Shown piece by piece: positions 1 to 6,701 of a stretch of DNA of 10,002 nucleotides. A model generated the notes under the pieces. That model saw only the letters and a list, made by a program, of their open reading frames with translations, had not been told where the DNA came from and made no database searches. Source of the DNA: an uncultured Alphaproteobacteria bacterium (lineage in GTDB: Bacteria; Pseudomonadota; Alphaproteobacteria; Paracaedibacterales; CAIULA01); the NCBI GenBank assembly GCA_903905285.1, contig CAIVFQ010000162.1, positions 1 to 10,002 on the forward strand, read 5' to 3'. Position 1 is the first letter of the stretch, and each line of letters begins with the position of its first letter. The position numbers were made by a program, and so were the translations under genes.

Positions 1-123
1 GGATTCAGAACAACCCGAGGAGCCGAAGTCTTTTGCCTAATTCGAGGCTTTCTCTCAACGAGACGCAAACAGGGGTTTAATATCTTTCATGCCATCCTAA
101 ATCCTCAGTTCTGCCCACAATAA
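1..123 (+). CDS. Transposase, C-terminal 40 residues (IS66-like), cut by window start
   Basis: The first frame is open from base 1 to a TAA at 121-123 and encodes the last 40 residues of a protein whose start lies to the left of the window. The tail reads RGAEVF, then an IRGFLST segment, then RRKQGFNIF. This resembles the C-terminus of IS66-type DDE transposases, which commonly carry a GA..F..IR..I.T.RKQG pattern. The catalytic DDE residues lie outside the window, so integrity of the enzyme cannot be judged. The last 26 residues are also encoded, identically, at the right edge on the minus strand. Confidence 0.6.
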   Translation, partial: GFRTTRGAEVFCLIRGFLSTRRKQGFNIFHAILNPQFCPQ

Positions 124-137
124 ACCTGGGTAGTTAC
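1..137 (+). mobile_element. 3' end of an IS66-like insertion sequence, left copy (inverted repeat arm)
   Basis: This is the right-hand end of an insertion sequence whose body lies outside the window. Positions 42-137 are repeated without a mismatch, in inverted orientation, at 9907-10002 (96 bp). Identity stops abruptly after 137 on this side and before 9907 on the other, so position 137 is the element tip. Read from outside, the tip begins GTAACTACCC; IS66-family elements characteristically begin with GTAA. A transposase C-terminus ends 14 bp before the tip. The 8 bp just inside the tip (138-145) do not match the 8 bp inside the other copy, so the two are separate insertions rather than the ends of one element. 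IS66 assignment is an inference from the tip and the transposase tail. Confidence 0.75.
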
Positions 138-144
138 AAAGAAG

Positions 145-172
145 CTTACAAGTCAACCTTTGTTTCCATAAT
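145..172 (+). promoter_or_regulatory. Weak sigma70-like promoter candidate for the 250-681 gene
   Basis: CTTACA (145-150) and CATAAT (167-172) are separated by 16 bp, a poor -35 and a good -10. They lie just inside the IS tip and would give a leader of about 70 nt. No other promoter-like pair in 138-249 is better. The AT-rich context makes chance matches likely, so this is tentative. Confidence 0.25.
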
Positions 173-249
173 CTTGATTATTGAATGCGACCTAATCTTT
201 TTTACTTCCAATTGAAGGTAATAAATCATTTTTTTGCACATGGCCTAAC

Positions 250-681
250 ATGAAGTTTAAAAGTGCTCTTAAGTTTTTAATGTTATTTGGGTTGTTTGCA
301 AATGCCTCTCAATCTTACGTTCACTCTAGTGAAAGTGAATATGAAGCAATGAGTGAACGTAAGGACATAGAATTGGGGGATACTAATGCTGCTGTTTTGC
401 GAAATCAAAACAACCCCTCTTCACTTCCTGCTTTAGAAGAAAGAAGTCGATTTTTTAGATTTCTTAGGGAAAACACAAGCGATCTTCTTTGCTATGGTTT
501 ACTTCCAAATGTTTTAAAAATAAGCTCGTGTGGCTTTTTCTTTCTTGGCACAATAAGTATAAATCTCGCGCGCGGCAATTATTTTGATACAGGCACTCCA
601 CTTTATGTGTTGGGCTCAGGCTCCATGGTCCTTGGAGCAGCATCAGCTGGGTCAGCTTTTTACCTAGAGTGTCGGCGTTAG
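250..681 (+). CDS. Small exported membrane protein of unknown function
   Basis: A 143-residue protein with no family I recognise. Residues 1-19 look like a Sec signal peptide: Lys at 2, 4 and 8, a hydrophobic core at 9-17, and an A-N-A cleavage motif at 17-19. A polar stretch follows (20-80), then two hydrophobic segments, about 82-106 and 118-139, separated by a short polar loop, as in a helical hairpin in the inner membrane. It ends in CRR. The ATG at 250 lacks a good Shine-Dalgarno sequence; a GAAGGT lies about 30 nt upstream, too far for normal use. A tiny ATG-GCC-TAA ORF at 240-248 ends just before the start. No in-frame ATG lies upstream. It stands alone between the IS end and the converging lolD, whose stop is 8 nt away. 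Expression and role are unknown; it may be accessory DNA. Confidence 0.65.
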   Translation: MKFKSALKFLMLFGLFANASQSYVHSSESEYEAMSERKDIELGDTNAAVLRNQNNPSSLPALEERSRFFRFLRENTSDLLCYGLLPNVLKISSCGFFFLGTISINLARGNYFDTGTPLYVLGSGSMVLGAASAGSAFYLECRR

Positions 682-689
682 TCCGTTTT

Positions 690-1367
690 TCAAGGAAAAA
701 GAACACCATCTTTCAAATAGACAATCCGATCCATACGCCCTGCTAGGTCCATGTTATGTGTTGCAATTAAGGTTGATAAATTGCTATTCCGAACCAAAGC
801 CAGCATTTCCCCAAACACTTTTTCACCTGTTGCATTATCAAGATTGCCTGTCGGTTCATCAGCTAACAAAACTTTAGGGTTATTAGCCAAAGCTCTGGCA
901 ATGGCCACGCGCTGTTGTTCGCCCCCTGACAGTTGATTGGGTCTGTGATGCAAACGATGATCTAATCCCATATTACCCAGCAGAACTTCTGCTTGTTGGC
1001 GCGCCTTAGTCTTTGTAACGCCATTAATTAACTGTGGCAAAATAACATTTTCTAAAGCTGAAAATTCTGGCAGCAAATGGTGAAACTGATAAACAAACCC
1101 TAAATACTGGCGTCGTAAAATTGTTCGCTCAAAATCGTTCAGGCTTTCGCAAGCTTGATCATTAATTTTGACAGTGCCAGATGTCGGCGCCTCTAATAAT
1201 CCACAAATTTGCAACAGAGTTGTTTTTCCAGAACCACTAGGGCCAACCAGGGCTACACTCTCGCCTTTTTTTAGATGCAAATGAATGTTCTTTAGCACCT
1301 CTAGGGTTTGCCCACCTTGGGTAAAACGTCGCGTTACTTGGTTCAGTTGTAAAGAATGATGGGTCAT
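690..1367 (-). CDS. lolD: Lipoprotein-releasing system ATPase LolD
   Basis: A full-length ABC-transporter ATPase of 225 residues. In the LolCDE complex, LolD hydrolyses ATP at the cytoplasmic face of the inner membrane so that outer-membrane lipoproteins are passed to LolA. The sequence has Walker A GPSGSGKT (42-49), the Q-loop glutamine (94), signature LSGGEQQR (146-153), Walker B VLLADE (166-171), a D-loop (GNLD) and the H-loop histidine (204). The segment LGFVYQFHHLLPEFSALENV (89-108) is the Q-loop region typical of LolD and separates it from MacB or FtsE. Its usual partner lolC/lolE is not adjacent: the next gene upstream is the divergent Fic gene. The ATG at 1367 has no strong Shine-Dalgarno sequence. 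The short hairpin at 686-700, shared with the converging gene, is AT-only and weak as a terminator. Confidence 0.93.
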   Translation of the reverse strand: MTHHSLQLNQVTRRFTQGGQTLEVLKNIHLHLKKGESVALVGPSGSGKTTLLQICGLLEAPTSGTVKINDQACESLNDFERTILRRQYLGFVYQFHHLLPEFSALENVILPQLINGVTKTKARQQAEVLLGNMGLDHRLHHRPNQLSGGEQQRVAIARALANNPKVLLADEPTGNLDNATGEKVFGEMLALVRNSNLSTLIATHNMDLAGRMDRIVYLKDGVLFP

Positions 1368-1454
1368 ATTAATCGGTTTAAAACAGTCAATCCCCTACAC
1401 CCTAGCTCAATTCATCATTTATGGGAAAAAATATTTTCCACTTACGCAAGTGTC

Positions 1455-1483
1455 TTGGTAAATCGGGCATAATCGGGTACAAT
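1455..1483 (+). promoter_or_regulatory. Sigma70-like promoter of the Fic gene
   Basis: TTGGTA (1455-1460) and TACAAT (1478-1483) are separated by exactly 17 bp, a fair -35 with a strong -10. Transcription would start near 1490, giving a leader of about 24 nt before the ATG at 1514. The spacer and the -10 lie inside a tandem 10-bp repeat, which suggests that a bound repressor could control it. Confidence 0.5.
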
Positions 1484-1502
1484 CAGATATAAAATCGGAT
1501 AA
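1461..1502 (+). repeat. Four degenerate 10-bp direct repeats over the Fic promoter, possible operator
   Basis: Three units follow head to tail, AATCGGGCAT (1461), AATCGGGTAC (1471) and AATCAGATAT (1481), and a fourth, AATCGGATAA, starts at 1493 after 2 extra bases. The 10-bp period places the units on one face of the helix. They cover the promoter spacer, the -10 and the expected start site. The downstream gene encodes a C-terminal winged helix, so autoregulation is a reasonable inference; no protein binding can be shown from sequence. Confidence 0.5.
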
Positions 1503-1513
1503 AAAAGCCCCTC

Positions 1514-2569
1514 ATGCAAGAACCTAAGATACCCATCACCCAAGAGATTCTCAAGCTGATTGCCGAGATTGACGAATTCAAAGGCAAATGGGAAGCCTTC
1601 AAAAATATGTCCCCAGAGCGGCTTCGCCAGCTTCGCAAAGTGGCGACCGTTGAAAGCATTGGATCATCGACCCGAATCGAAGGCGCAAAGCTTACCGATA
1701 GACAAGTGGAAACGCTGCTCTCAAATTTAACATCAACCCCCTTCAAAACTCGTGACGAACAAGAAGTGGCGGGTTACGCCGAAGCGATGGATATGATCTT
1801 TCAAGCCTATGAAGATATGACCATCACAGAAAACCATATACGGCAGCTTCATCAAATCTTATTACGGCATAGCAACAAGGATGAGCGTCATCGAGGAGAT
1901 TATAAGAAACTTCCCAATCATGTTGTCGCCCTTGACGAACACGGCAAAGAAATCGGCATTGTCTTTGAAACAACAACGCCCTTTGACACGCCCCGCGAAA
2001 TGGAAGAATTGGTGCATTGGGCGAATAAGGCTGTCGCTGAAAACAGCTTGCACCCACTTTTGATTGTTGCTGTTTTTGCCGTGGTTTTTTTGTCAATTCA
2101 CCCGTTTCAGGACGGAAACGGCAGATTGTCACGTGTTCTTACCACGCTTATGCTGCTTAGGTCTGGATACAGCTATGTACCCTATGCGTCCCTAGAAAGT
2201 GTCATCGAGGATAATAAGGATTTGTACTACAAGGCATTGCGCCGCACACAGACGTCCCTGAAAGCAAACCCATATTGGGAACCGTGGATTGGCTTTTTCC
2301 TTCGCTGCCTGAAAAAGCAGAAAGCCAATCTTGCCACCAAAGTAGAGAAAGGAGGAGCCTTGGGCAACGATGCCTCCCTTCCCTCTTTATCCGTACAGGC
2401 TTTGGAACTCCTTAGAAAACACGAACGACTTACAATTATGGACATGGTGGAGCATACAGGAGCAAACCAGAATACCCTGAAAGTTCGACTGCGAGAGCTG
2501 GTACAATCTGGCCGCATTCAACGATATGGAAAGGGCCGGGCGACGTGGTATAGCTTAACTCAAGTGTGA
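1514..2569 (+). CDS. Fic family protein (class II AMP-transferase-like) with C-terminal winged helix
   Basis: A 351-residue Fic-domain protein. Fic enzymes usually transfer AMP from ATP to hydroxyl side chains of target proteins. The catalytic motif HPFQDGNGR is complete at 196-204, including the catalytic His196. The N-terminal part has STRIEG (52-57), which fits the [S/T]xxxE[G/N] autoinhibitory helix placed before the Fic core, as in class II Fic proteins; Glu56 would block productive ATP binding. The flap region lies near 128-155. Residues about 290-349 form a winged-helix-like DNA-binding domain, as in many chromosomal Fic proteins. The ATG at 1514 has no clear Shine-Dalgarno sequence. 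The gene is divergent from lolD, and its last 15 bp overlap the tail of the converging GT9 gene. No antitoxin gene is adjacent, as expected when the inhibitor is internal. The target is unknown. Confidence 0.9.
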   Translation: MQEPKIPITQEILKLIAEIDEFKGKWEAFKNMSPERLRQLRKVATVESIGSSTRIEGAKLTDRQVETLLSNLTSTPFKTRDEQEVAGYAEAMDMIFQAYEDMTITENHIRQLHQILLRHSNKDERHRGDYKKLPNHVVALDEHGKEIGIVFETTTPFDTPREMEELVHWANKAVAENSLHPLLIVAVFAVVFLSIHPFQDGNGRLSRVLTTLMLLRSGYSYVPYASLESVIEDNKDLYYKALRRTQTSLKANPYWEPWIGFFLRCLKKQKANLATKVEKGGALGNDASLPSLSVQALELLRKHERLTIMDMVEHTGANQNTLKVRLRELVQSGRIQRYGKGRATWYSLTQV

Positions 2570-3466
2570 GAAAATCATATTACCGTTAAGTTTTTCAATA
2601 ACACTTTTCACACTCAAATCATTTAGATCATCCACCTCTATGGCCAAATTTTTGTCCCCCTTAGCACCACCAATGGCAGCTGGGTTTACAGACGAATATA
2701 AAGTCAAGGTGGGACACCCCCCACTGGCTGCCAACAACATCGGCCCCGTATCATTGCCAATGGCAAACAAGGTTTTTTGTGCCAAACTAATCACTTGGTA
2801 AAAGGATGTTTTCCCTACTAGGTTTAAAGACCCTGGAGCTTGCTGATCAATCATAGGAAATAATTCCCCCGGCCCACCGATAATCACAGGTTGAATCCCC
2901 TGCGCCAATAAATATTGCGCCAAAGATGCATAATGTGATTCAGGCCACTTTTTGCGCCCACCGTGGGCATTACTGGCTCCCGGAATTAAAAGTGCATAGG
3001 GTGTTGATGAAGGAGGACCTTGTTCGGCCAATAGGGTTAGGTCTAGCGATGGCAAATGGTGTCCCCCCATTTCTGCCAATTGACACCGAAATCGATCTTG
3101 GGGGTGTAATAAGTCTTTAGAGGACGGATGATCAATCCACCGTGTCGAACGCAGAAAAAGACGTTTGTAAAGCCGTGTTCGGTCAACCCCTTGCAAATCG
3201 ATCACCGTATCAAACGACCAGCTTCGCAATGTGTTGACCAAGGACCAAATCTGCGTCCATTGATGCCACTTGGGGCGTGAATCAATCAAAATATGATCAA
3301 AGAATCCCAGGCGTTTCGCAAAGTCAACGTAAGGGGCTGTGGTTAATAATGTCAGCTGAGCTTTTGAATGATGAGCACGCAAAGCCGCAAAAGCGGTTGT
3401 TGCCTGAACGAAATCACCCAAAGCCCCAAGCTTGATGACTAGAATGTTTATATGCCTAGACCCCAT
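2555..3466 (-). CDS. Glycosyltransferase family 9, ADP-heptose:LPS heptosyltransferase-like
   Basis: A 303-residue GT-B-fold enzyme of family GT9, which transfers heptose from ADP-heptose to the LPS inner core at the cytoplasmic side of the inner membrane. The N-terminal motif is ILVIKLGALGD (8-18), where Asp18 is in the place of the proposed catalytic aspartate. Other family marks are DLQG (90-93), the nucleotide-sugar region IPGASNAHGGRKKWP (161-175), IGGPGE (196-201) and GNDTGPMLLAA (237-247), followed by a CPTLTLYSS-type strand. Length fits the WaaC/WaaF/RfaQ group, a little short. Its ATG lies inside the end of the upstream secreted-protein gene (19-bp overlap), and no good ribosome site is visible, so translational coupling is likely. 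The exact acceptor and the WaaC/WaaF/WaaQ subgroup cannot be decided; other ADP- or GDP-sugars are possible. Confidence 0.85.
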   Translation of the reverse strand: MGSRHINILVIKLGALGDFVQATTAFAALRAHHSKAQLTLLTTAPYVDFAKRLGFFDHILIDSRPKWHQWTQIWSLVNTLRSWSFDTVIDLQGVDRTRLYKRLFLRSTRWIDHPSSKDLLHPQDRFRCQLAEMGGHHLPSLDLTLLAEQGPPSSTPYALLIPGASNAHGGRKKWPESHYASLAQYLLAQGIQPVIIGGPGELFPMIDQQAPGSLNLVGKTSFYQVISLAQKTLFAIGNDTGPMLLAASGGCPTLTLYSSVNPAAIGGAKGDKNLAIEVDDLNDLSVKSVIEKLNGNMIFSHLS

Positions 3467-5382
3467 AAAAGGTTTTCACTTGTTAATGGTAAGTATCCTT
3501 GCAGATTTGTACCATCGTTTGGCCCTTTTAAAAAGCGTTTCCAGTCGGCTGAGAAAACATATTCGAGGGGATACAGATAAGAAGTTGGCACCCTAAAGCC
3601 AAGGATCTCTTTGAATTTAGTCACGGCAGCTCCTGTACCCTGAATGCTTGGCATTGCTGCATTAAGAAATGGATCCAAAACTGTGCAACCAAGTGTATCC
3701 TTGCAGGTTTGATGCCAACTTAACAAATCTTGTTCTACTTGGAATTGAAGCCCCTCAAATTGTCCAGGAATCAAGCCATGCATGACTTGTCTGACGGTGG
3801 TGGAGCCATTAACAGTCTGCTTGATAGTCCTTAATCGAGACATTAAATTCGTCTGATCACTGATGGTAAAAGCTTTGGTTTTGTCGGCAGAAGGCTTTCT
3901 GCGCCTCTGGTAAGCCTGCATCACCTGGTTTAAACGATCTCCAGAGATTTGACTTACCCGGTGTTTGGCTGACTTTTCCAATGGTTGGGCTGATTGTTTT
4001 AAAGGATAAACCATGGGTACACGTTTAAGGATCCCTCCGGTGCAGCCCATTGACACATCAACCGTTGGAACGATCTTACCGTCAGCTGTTGATCTGAAAA
4101 TAATGTTTGAATGATTCATGTCGTCTTGCAACGTTAAATGCCAGAAAACAACCAATGACAATAAATCCTCAGCATCCATAGAACGATTGAACAATTCTAA
4201 GTCTTGATATTGACTTGATCGAGAAACTCTCCCCAAATTTTCAATAAAACCATATTTGGAAAATTGTGGAAATGATCGACCTTTTTCAGAAAAGTAGGTC
4301 GCAATTGTGGACACGTTAATACTCGGCAAGTACAGATCTAGAACTTTTTCTGGTTTTGAGAGTAAAGATGATAAACCATCAATTTTAAAGCTTGTGTTGT
4401 ATCTCAAAAAATTACTTAAAGTGTCTTGCGTTCTTGAAGGTCTCGTAAAACTTATGGAGAAAAATGACGCATAATTTAAGACCCTTGAATACAACTGGCG
4501 CAAACGTGTGGGGTAATTTTCCATCGCTGTCGGATAACCCCTCTCATGATCATAAATTGGCATTCCAACGAATGGTTCCAAAGTGCCGTCATAATTTTCA
4601 GGGTCAATAATCAACTTCCCCCCTTGAATGCGTACCGGAATCACAGGATTAACAACCCGTGCCAAACCGGCTGCCTTGGCCAACAACCAAGACATATATT
4701 CAGCTTTGATTTGGCGGTCACGACCTGTTGTCTTGCCTGATGTATTTCTCAATGCCTTAAAAAGGCCAATTTTCTCGACAGATTCTGTGTGCAATATTTT
4801 GATATTTTCTCCGGTAATTGCAACAGCATCAGAGTATCGAGAAGATACCTGTTGAAACCATTCAACGCTAGCCGCCCCGCCAAAAAAGTTCAATTCATGT
4901 TTGTAAGATTCTAAGGCCTCGTAAAACCACTTAACAAAATGCGTGGTTAATAAAGTTTGGCGTGCCAGATTGGTAGTAATCTGATCAAGGCTGTCAACAT
5001 AGCGATTCGTGAGAACGCCCTGCCACAGAACCCTTATGGATTTATCGATTACCCGTAAAGCATCAAAGTGACTTTGAAAGCGAGCGTCACTAGAGGTTGA
5101 TTTATAAAACGAGCCAAAAGCACCACCATGCACAATAACACTGCCCATCATGGCTTTGTAAACAGCTTCACGATCAGCATCAGTGGCCGTGCGCCTGTAA
5201 TTGATATTCGAGTGATTGGTCAGTTGGCGACTTATATTATTGATAAAAGGCTGGGCCTTGTTGGCATCACGACTGCTGGCATAAACGCCACATCGGTATT
5301 GATCTTGTTGATGAACATAATCAACGGCACGACAAGAGACCGAAATAAAGACAAAAAGAATTGCAAAATGAATAATATTCAC
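3448..5382 (-). CDS. Large secreted protein of unknown family with PI3/4-kinase/HipA-like core residues
   Basis: A 644-residue protein that I do not recognise as a named family. Residues 1-19 form a Sec signal peptide with a C-R-A cleavage site (17-19); the cysteine is not in a good lipobox. The mature part has four cysteines (31, 447, 560, 566), an even number that fits disulfides. The middle resembles an atypical kinase: IGLFKA (205-210, Lys209 as beta3 lysine), Glu228 in a following helix, the AGLARVVNPVIPVRI segment (238-252) then GTLEPFV (266-272, hinge-like), QDDMNHSNIIF (419-429, with Asp421 and Asn426 spaced as in a catalytic loop), and VPTVDVS (438-444, Asp442 as metal ligand). This order and spacing is seen in PI3/4-kinase and HipA-like folds, but it is my reading and not a profile match. 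The start is GTG without a clear Shine-Dalgarno sequence; the frame stays open 17 codons upstream with no ATG. It precedes and overlaps the GT9 gene. Confidence 0.8.
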   Translation of the reverse strand: MNIIHFAILFVFISVSCRAVDYVHQQDQYRCGVYASSRDANKAQPFINNISRQLTNHSNINYRRTATDADREAVYKAMMGSVIVHGGAFGSFYKSTSSDARFQSHFDALRVIDKSIRVLWQGVLTNRYVDSLDQITTNLARQTLLTTHFVKWFYEALESYKHELNFFGGAASVEWFQQVSSRYSDAVAITGENIKILHTESVEKIGLFKALRNTSGKTTGRDRQIKAEYMSWLLAKAAGLARVVNPVIPVRIQGGKLIIDPENYDGTLEPFVGMPIYDHERGYPTAMENYPTRLRQLYSRVLNYASFFSISFTRPSRTQDTLSNFLRYNTSFKIDGLSSLLSKPEKVLDLYLPSINVSTIATYFSEKGRSFPQFSKYGFIENLGRVSRSSQYQDLELFNRSMDAEDLLSLVVFWHLTLQDDMNHSNIIFRSTADGKIVPTVDVSMGCTGGILKRVPMVYPLKQSAQPLEKSAKHRVSQISGDRLNQVMQAYQRRRKPSADKTKAFTISDQTNLMSRLRTIKQTVNGSTTVRQVMHGLIPGQFEGLQFQVEQDLLSWHQTCKDTLGCTVLDPFLNAAMPSIQGTGAAVTKFKEILGFRVPTSYLYPLEYVFSADWKRFLKGPNDGTNLQGYLPLTSENLLWGLGI

Positions 5383-5414
5383 AAAATTAAACTTGAAATA
5401 AAACAGAATAATCG

Positions 5415-5443
5415 AATTTACAGAATTTCTATTTCACATTCAA
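5415..5443 (-). promoter_or_regulatory. Sigma70-like promoter of the secreted-protein/GT9 unit
   Basis: On the minus strand TTGAAT (5443-5438) and TAAATT (5420-5415) are spaced by 17 bp. Transcription would begin near 5408, about 25 nt before the GTG at 5382. It lies just beyond the dnaJ terminator, so the secreted-protein gene would be transcribed independently of the chaperone operon. Both hexamers match the consensus at 4 of 6 positions. Confidence 0.4.
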
Positions 5444-5470
5444 GTGTTTTTATAGATAATAAAAGTTGCT

Positions 5471-5491
5471 AAAAGAACCCCTAAGAGGTTC
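5471..5491 (-). terminator. Intrinsic terminator at the dnaJ stop codon
   Basis: The minus-strand RNA folds as GAACCUC, loop UUA, GGGGUUC (7 bp with one U-G pair), followed directly by UUUU. The dnaJ stop codon TAG (5483-5481) lies in the loop and descending arm, so the terminator starts inside the coding sequence. It separates the dnaKJ operon from the gene below. Confidence 0.65.
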
Positions 5492-6641
5492 CCCCCAGCT
5501 CGTCCCAAAATTCTTTAACTTTGGCAAAGAAACCCGTCGACTGAGGACTGTTTTCTTCTTGTTTGCTTGTTTCTTCAAACTGCTTCAGCAATTCTTTTTG
5601 CTTTTTGGTTAAGTTGACTGGGGTTTCAACGCCCGCTTCAATAATTAAATCACCCCGAACGCCACTGCGTAATACTGACATACCTTTTCCACGCAGGCGA
5701 AACTGTTGCCCGCCTTGGGTTCCTGTGGGAATTTTCAAACTGCTTTTACTGCCATCTATGCACGGAACTTCGATTTCTCCGCCCAAAGCCGCTGTAATCA
5801 TAGGAATAGGGATACGGCAAAACAGATCAGCACCTTGGCGCTTAAACAAACGATGAGGGCGAATGCTTAGAAAAACATATAAATCCCCGGCGGGCCCTCC
5901 CCTTAAGCCGGCCTCCCCTTCGCGGGTAAGACGAATACGTGTTCCTTCTTCTACGCCAGGGGGGATTTTTACTTCAAGATTCTTTTCGCGCCTAACGCGC
6001 CCCTGTCCACCACAAGGACGACAAGGATCAGCAATGGTTTTTCCACTGCCGCCACAGGTGCTACAGCTTCTTTCAATGGTAAAAAACCCTTGTTGATATC
6101 GCGTTTTACCGCGCCCTTGACAGGTAGTACACGTGCTGGGCGCAAGCCCCCCTTGACTTCCCAAGCCATGACAGTGATCACAAGAAACGCCTGTCGTGAA
6201 TTTGACGCGTGCAGTGGTACCTTTAAACGCGTCATCTAAAGAAATTTCTAGGTTAAAGCGAACATCAGCCCCTATTTGCTGAAACGTGTCAGCCCGGCCA
6301 CCGCCCAAATCACCAAACATTTCGTCAATGATATCCGAAAAATTACCGGAAAAGCCAAAACCACCAAACCCAGGTCCCTGTCCCTGTCCCTGTCCGGCAC
6401 CATTGCCCATGCCCTGCTCAAAAGCAGCTGATCCATACCGGTCATAGGCTGCTTTCTTTTGATCATCACCTAAAATTTCATAAGCTTCAGCAATATCGCG
6501 GAACTTTTGCTCAGCGGTCTTATCACCCGGATTTTTATCAGGGTGATACTTCATTGCTAACTTACGATAGGCTTTCTTGATTTCGTCAGGACTCGCACTT
6601 TGGCTAACGCCTAAGGTTTTATATAAATCTTTATTGGCCAT
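5481..6641 (-). CDS. dnaJ: Chaperone protein DnaJ (type I Hsp40)
   Basis: A complete 386-residue type I J-protein that delivers unfolded clients to DnaK and stimulates its ATPase. Domain order is canonical: J domain (about 3-70) with the HPD tripeptide at 33-35; a Gly/Phe-rich region (about 76-105); four CxxCxGxG zinc repeats (Cys154/157, 171/174, 193/196, 207/210) that bind two zinc ions; and C-terminal client-binding domains (about 220-345). The Gly-rich part contains a GQGQGQG run encoded by a short hexamer repeat. The tail (about 346-386) is charged, ending GGTS. The start at 6641 gives the standard MANKDLYKTLGV opening, though the Shine-Dalgarno sequence is poor. It is the second gene after dnaK; the 178-nt gap carries an inserted palindromic repeat, but no terminator-like T-run is seen, so cotranscription is likely. 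Confidence 0.97.
   Translation of the reverse strand: MANKDLYKTLGVSQSASPDEIKKAYRKLAMKYHPDKNPGDKTAEQKFRDIAEAYEILGDDQKKAAYDRYGSAAFEQGMGNGAGQGQGQGPGFGGFGFSGNFSDIIDEMFGDLGGGRADTFQQIGADVRFNLEISLDDAFKGTTARVKFTTGVSCDHCHGLGSQGGLAPSTCTTCQGRGKTRYQQGFFTIERSCSTCGGSGKTIADPCRPCGGQGRVRREKNLEVKIPPGVEEGTRIRLTREGEAGLRGGPAGDLYVFLSIRPHRLFKRQGADLFCRIPIPMITAALGGEIEVPCIDGSKSSLKIPTGTQGGQQFRLRGKGMSVLRSGVRGDLIIEAGVETPVNLTKKQKELLKQFEETSKQEENSPQSTGFFAKVKEFWDELGGTS
6374..6391. repeat. Three tandem hexamers (GTCCCT) inside dnaJ
   Basis: Three exact copies of GTCCCT, with a partial fourth to 6395, encode on the minus strand alternating Gly-Gln in the Gly/Phe-rich linker of DnaJ. Slippage here would add or remove Gly-Gln pairs without breaking the frame. 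Confidence 0.8.
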
Positions 6642-6701
6642 GGAAGGACTCTATCCCTTTCAGATCATTTTTCGGTTTTCTCCGTCACATCCGACACGCC
6701 A

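Noticed and set aside
138..145. Target-site duplication shared by the inner flanks of the two IS copies (138-145 and 9899-9906)
   Set aside because: AAAGAAGC and CAAAAGTC match neither directly nor as inverse complements. Duplications, if any, would be formed with the outer flanks, which are outside the window.
2563..2614. Possible terminator after the Fic gene (AGTGTGAGAAAA pairing with TTTTCACACT)
   Set aside because: The loop is about 30 bases, the stem has a bulge, and no T-run follows.
5325..5382. Lipoprotein signal in the 644-residue protein (Cys17)
   Set aside because: The residues before the cysteine (SVS) do not fit a lipobox with Leu/Val/Ile at -3; an ordinary C-R-A cleavage site fits better.
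5128..5472. Plus-strand open frame of 114 codons antisense to the start of the 644-residue gene
   Set aside because: It lies opposite a longer gene with a signal peptide and has no ribosome site or recognisable domain. It also runs through the promoter and leader region.
5969..6235. Minus-strand frame of 88 codons inside dnaJ
   Set aside because: A shifted-frame shadow of the zinc-finger region of dnaJ; the dnaJ frame holds all the conserved motifs.
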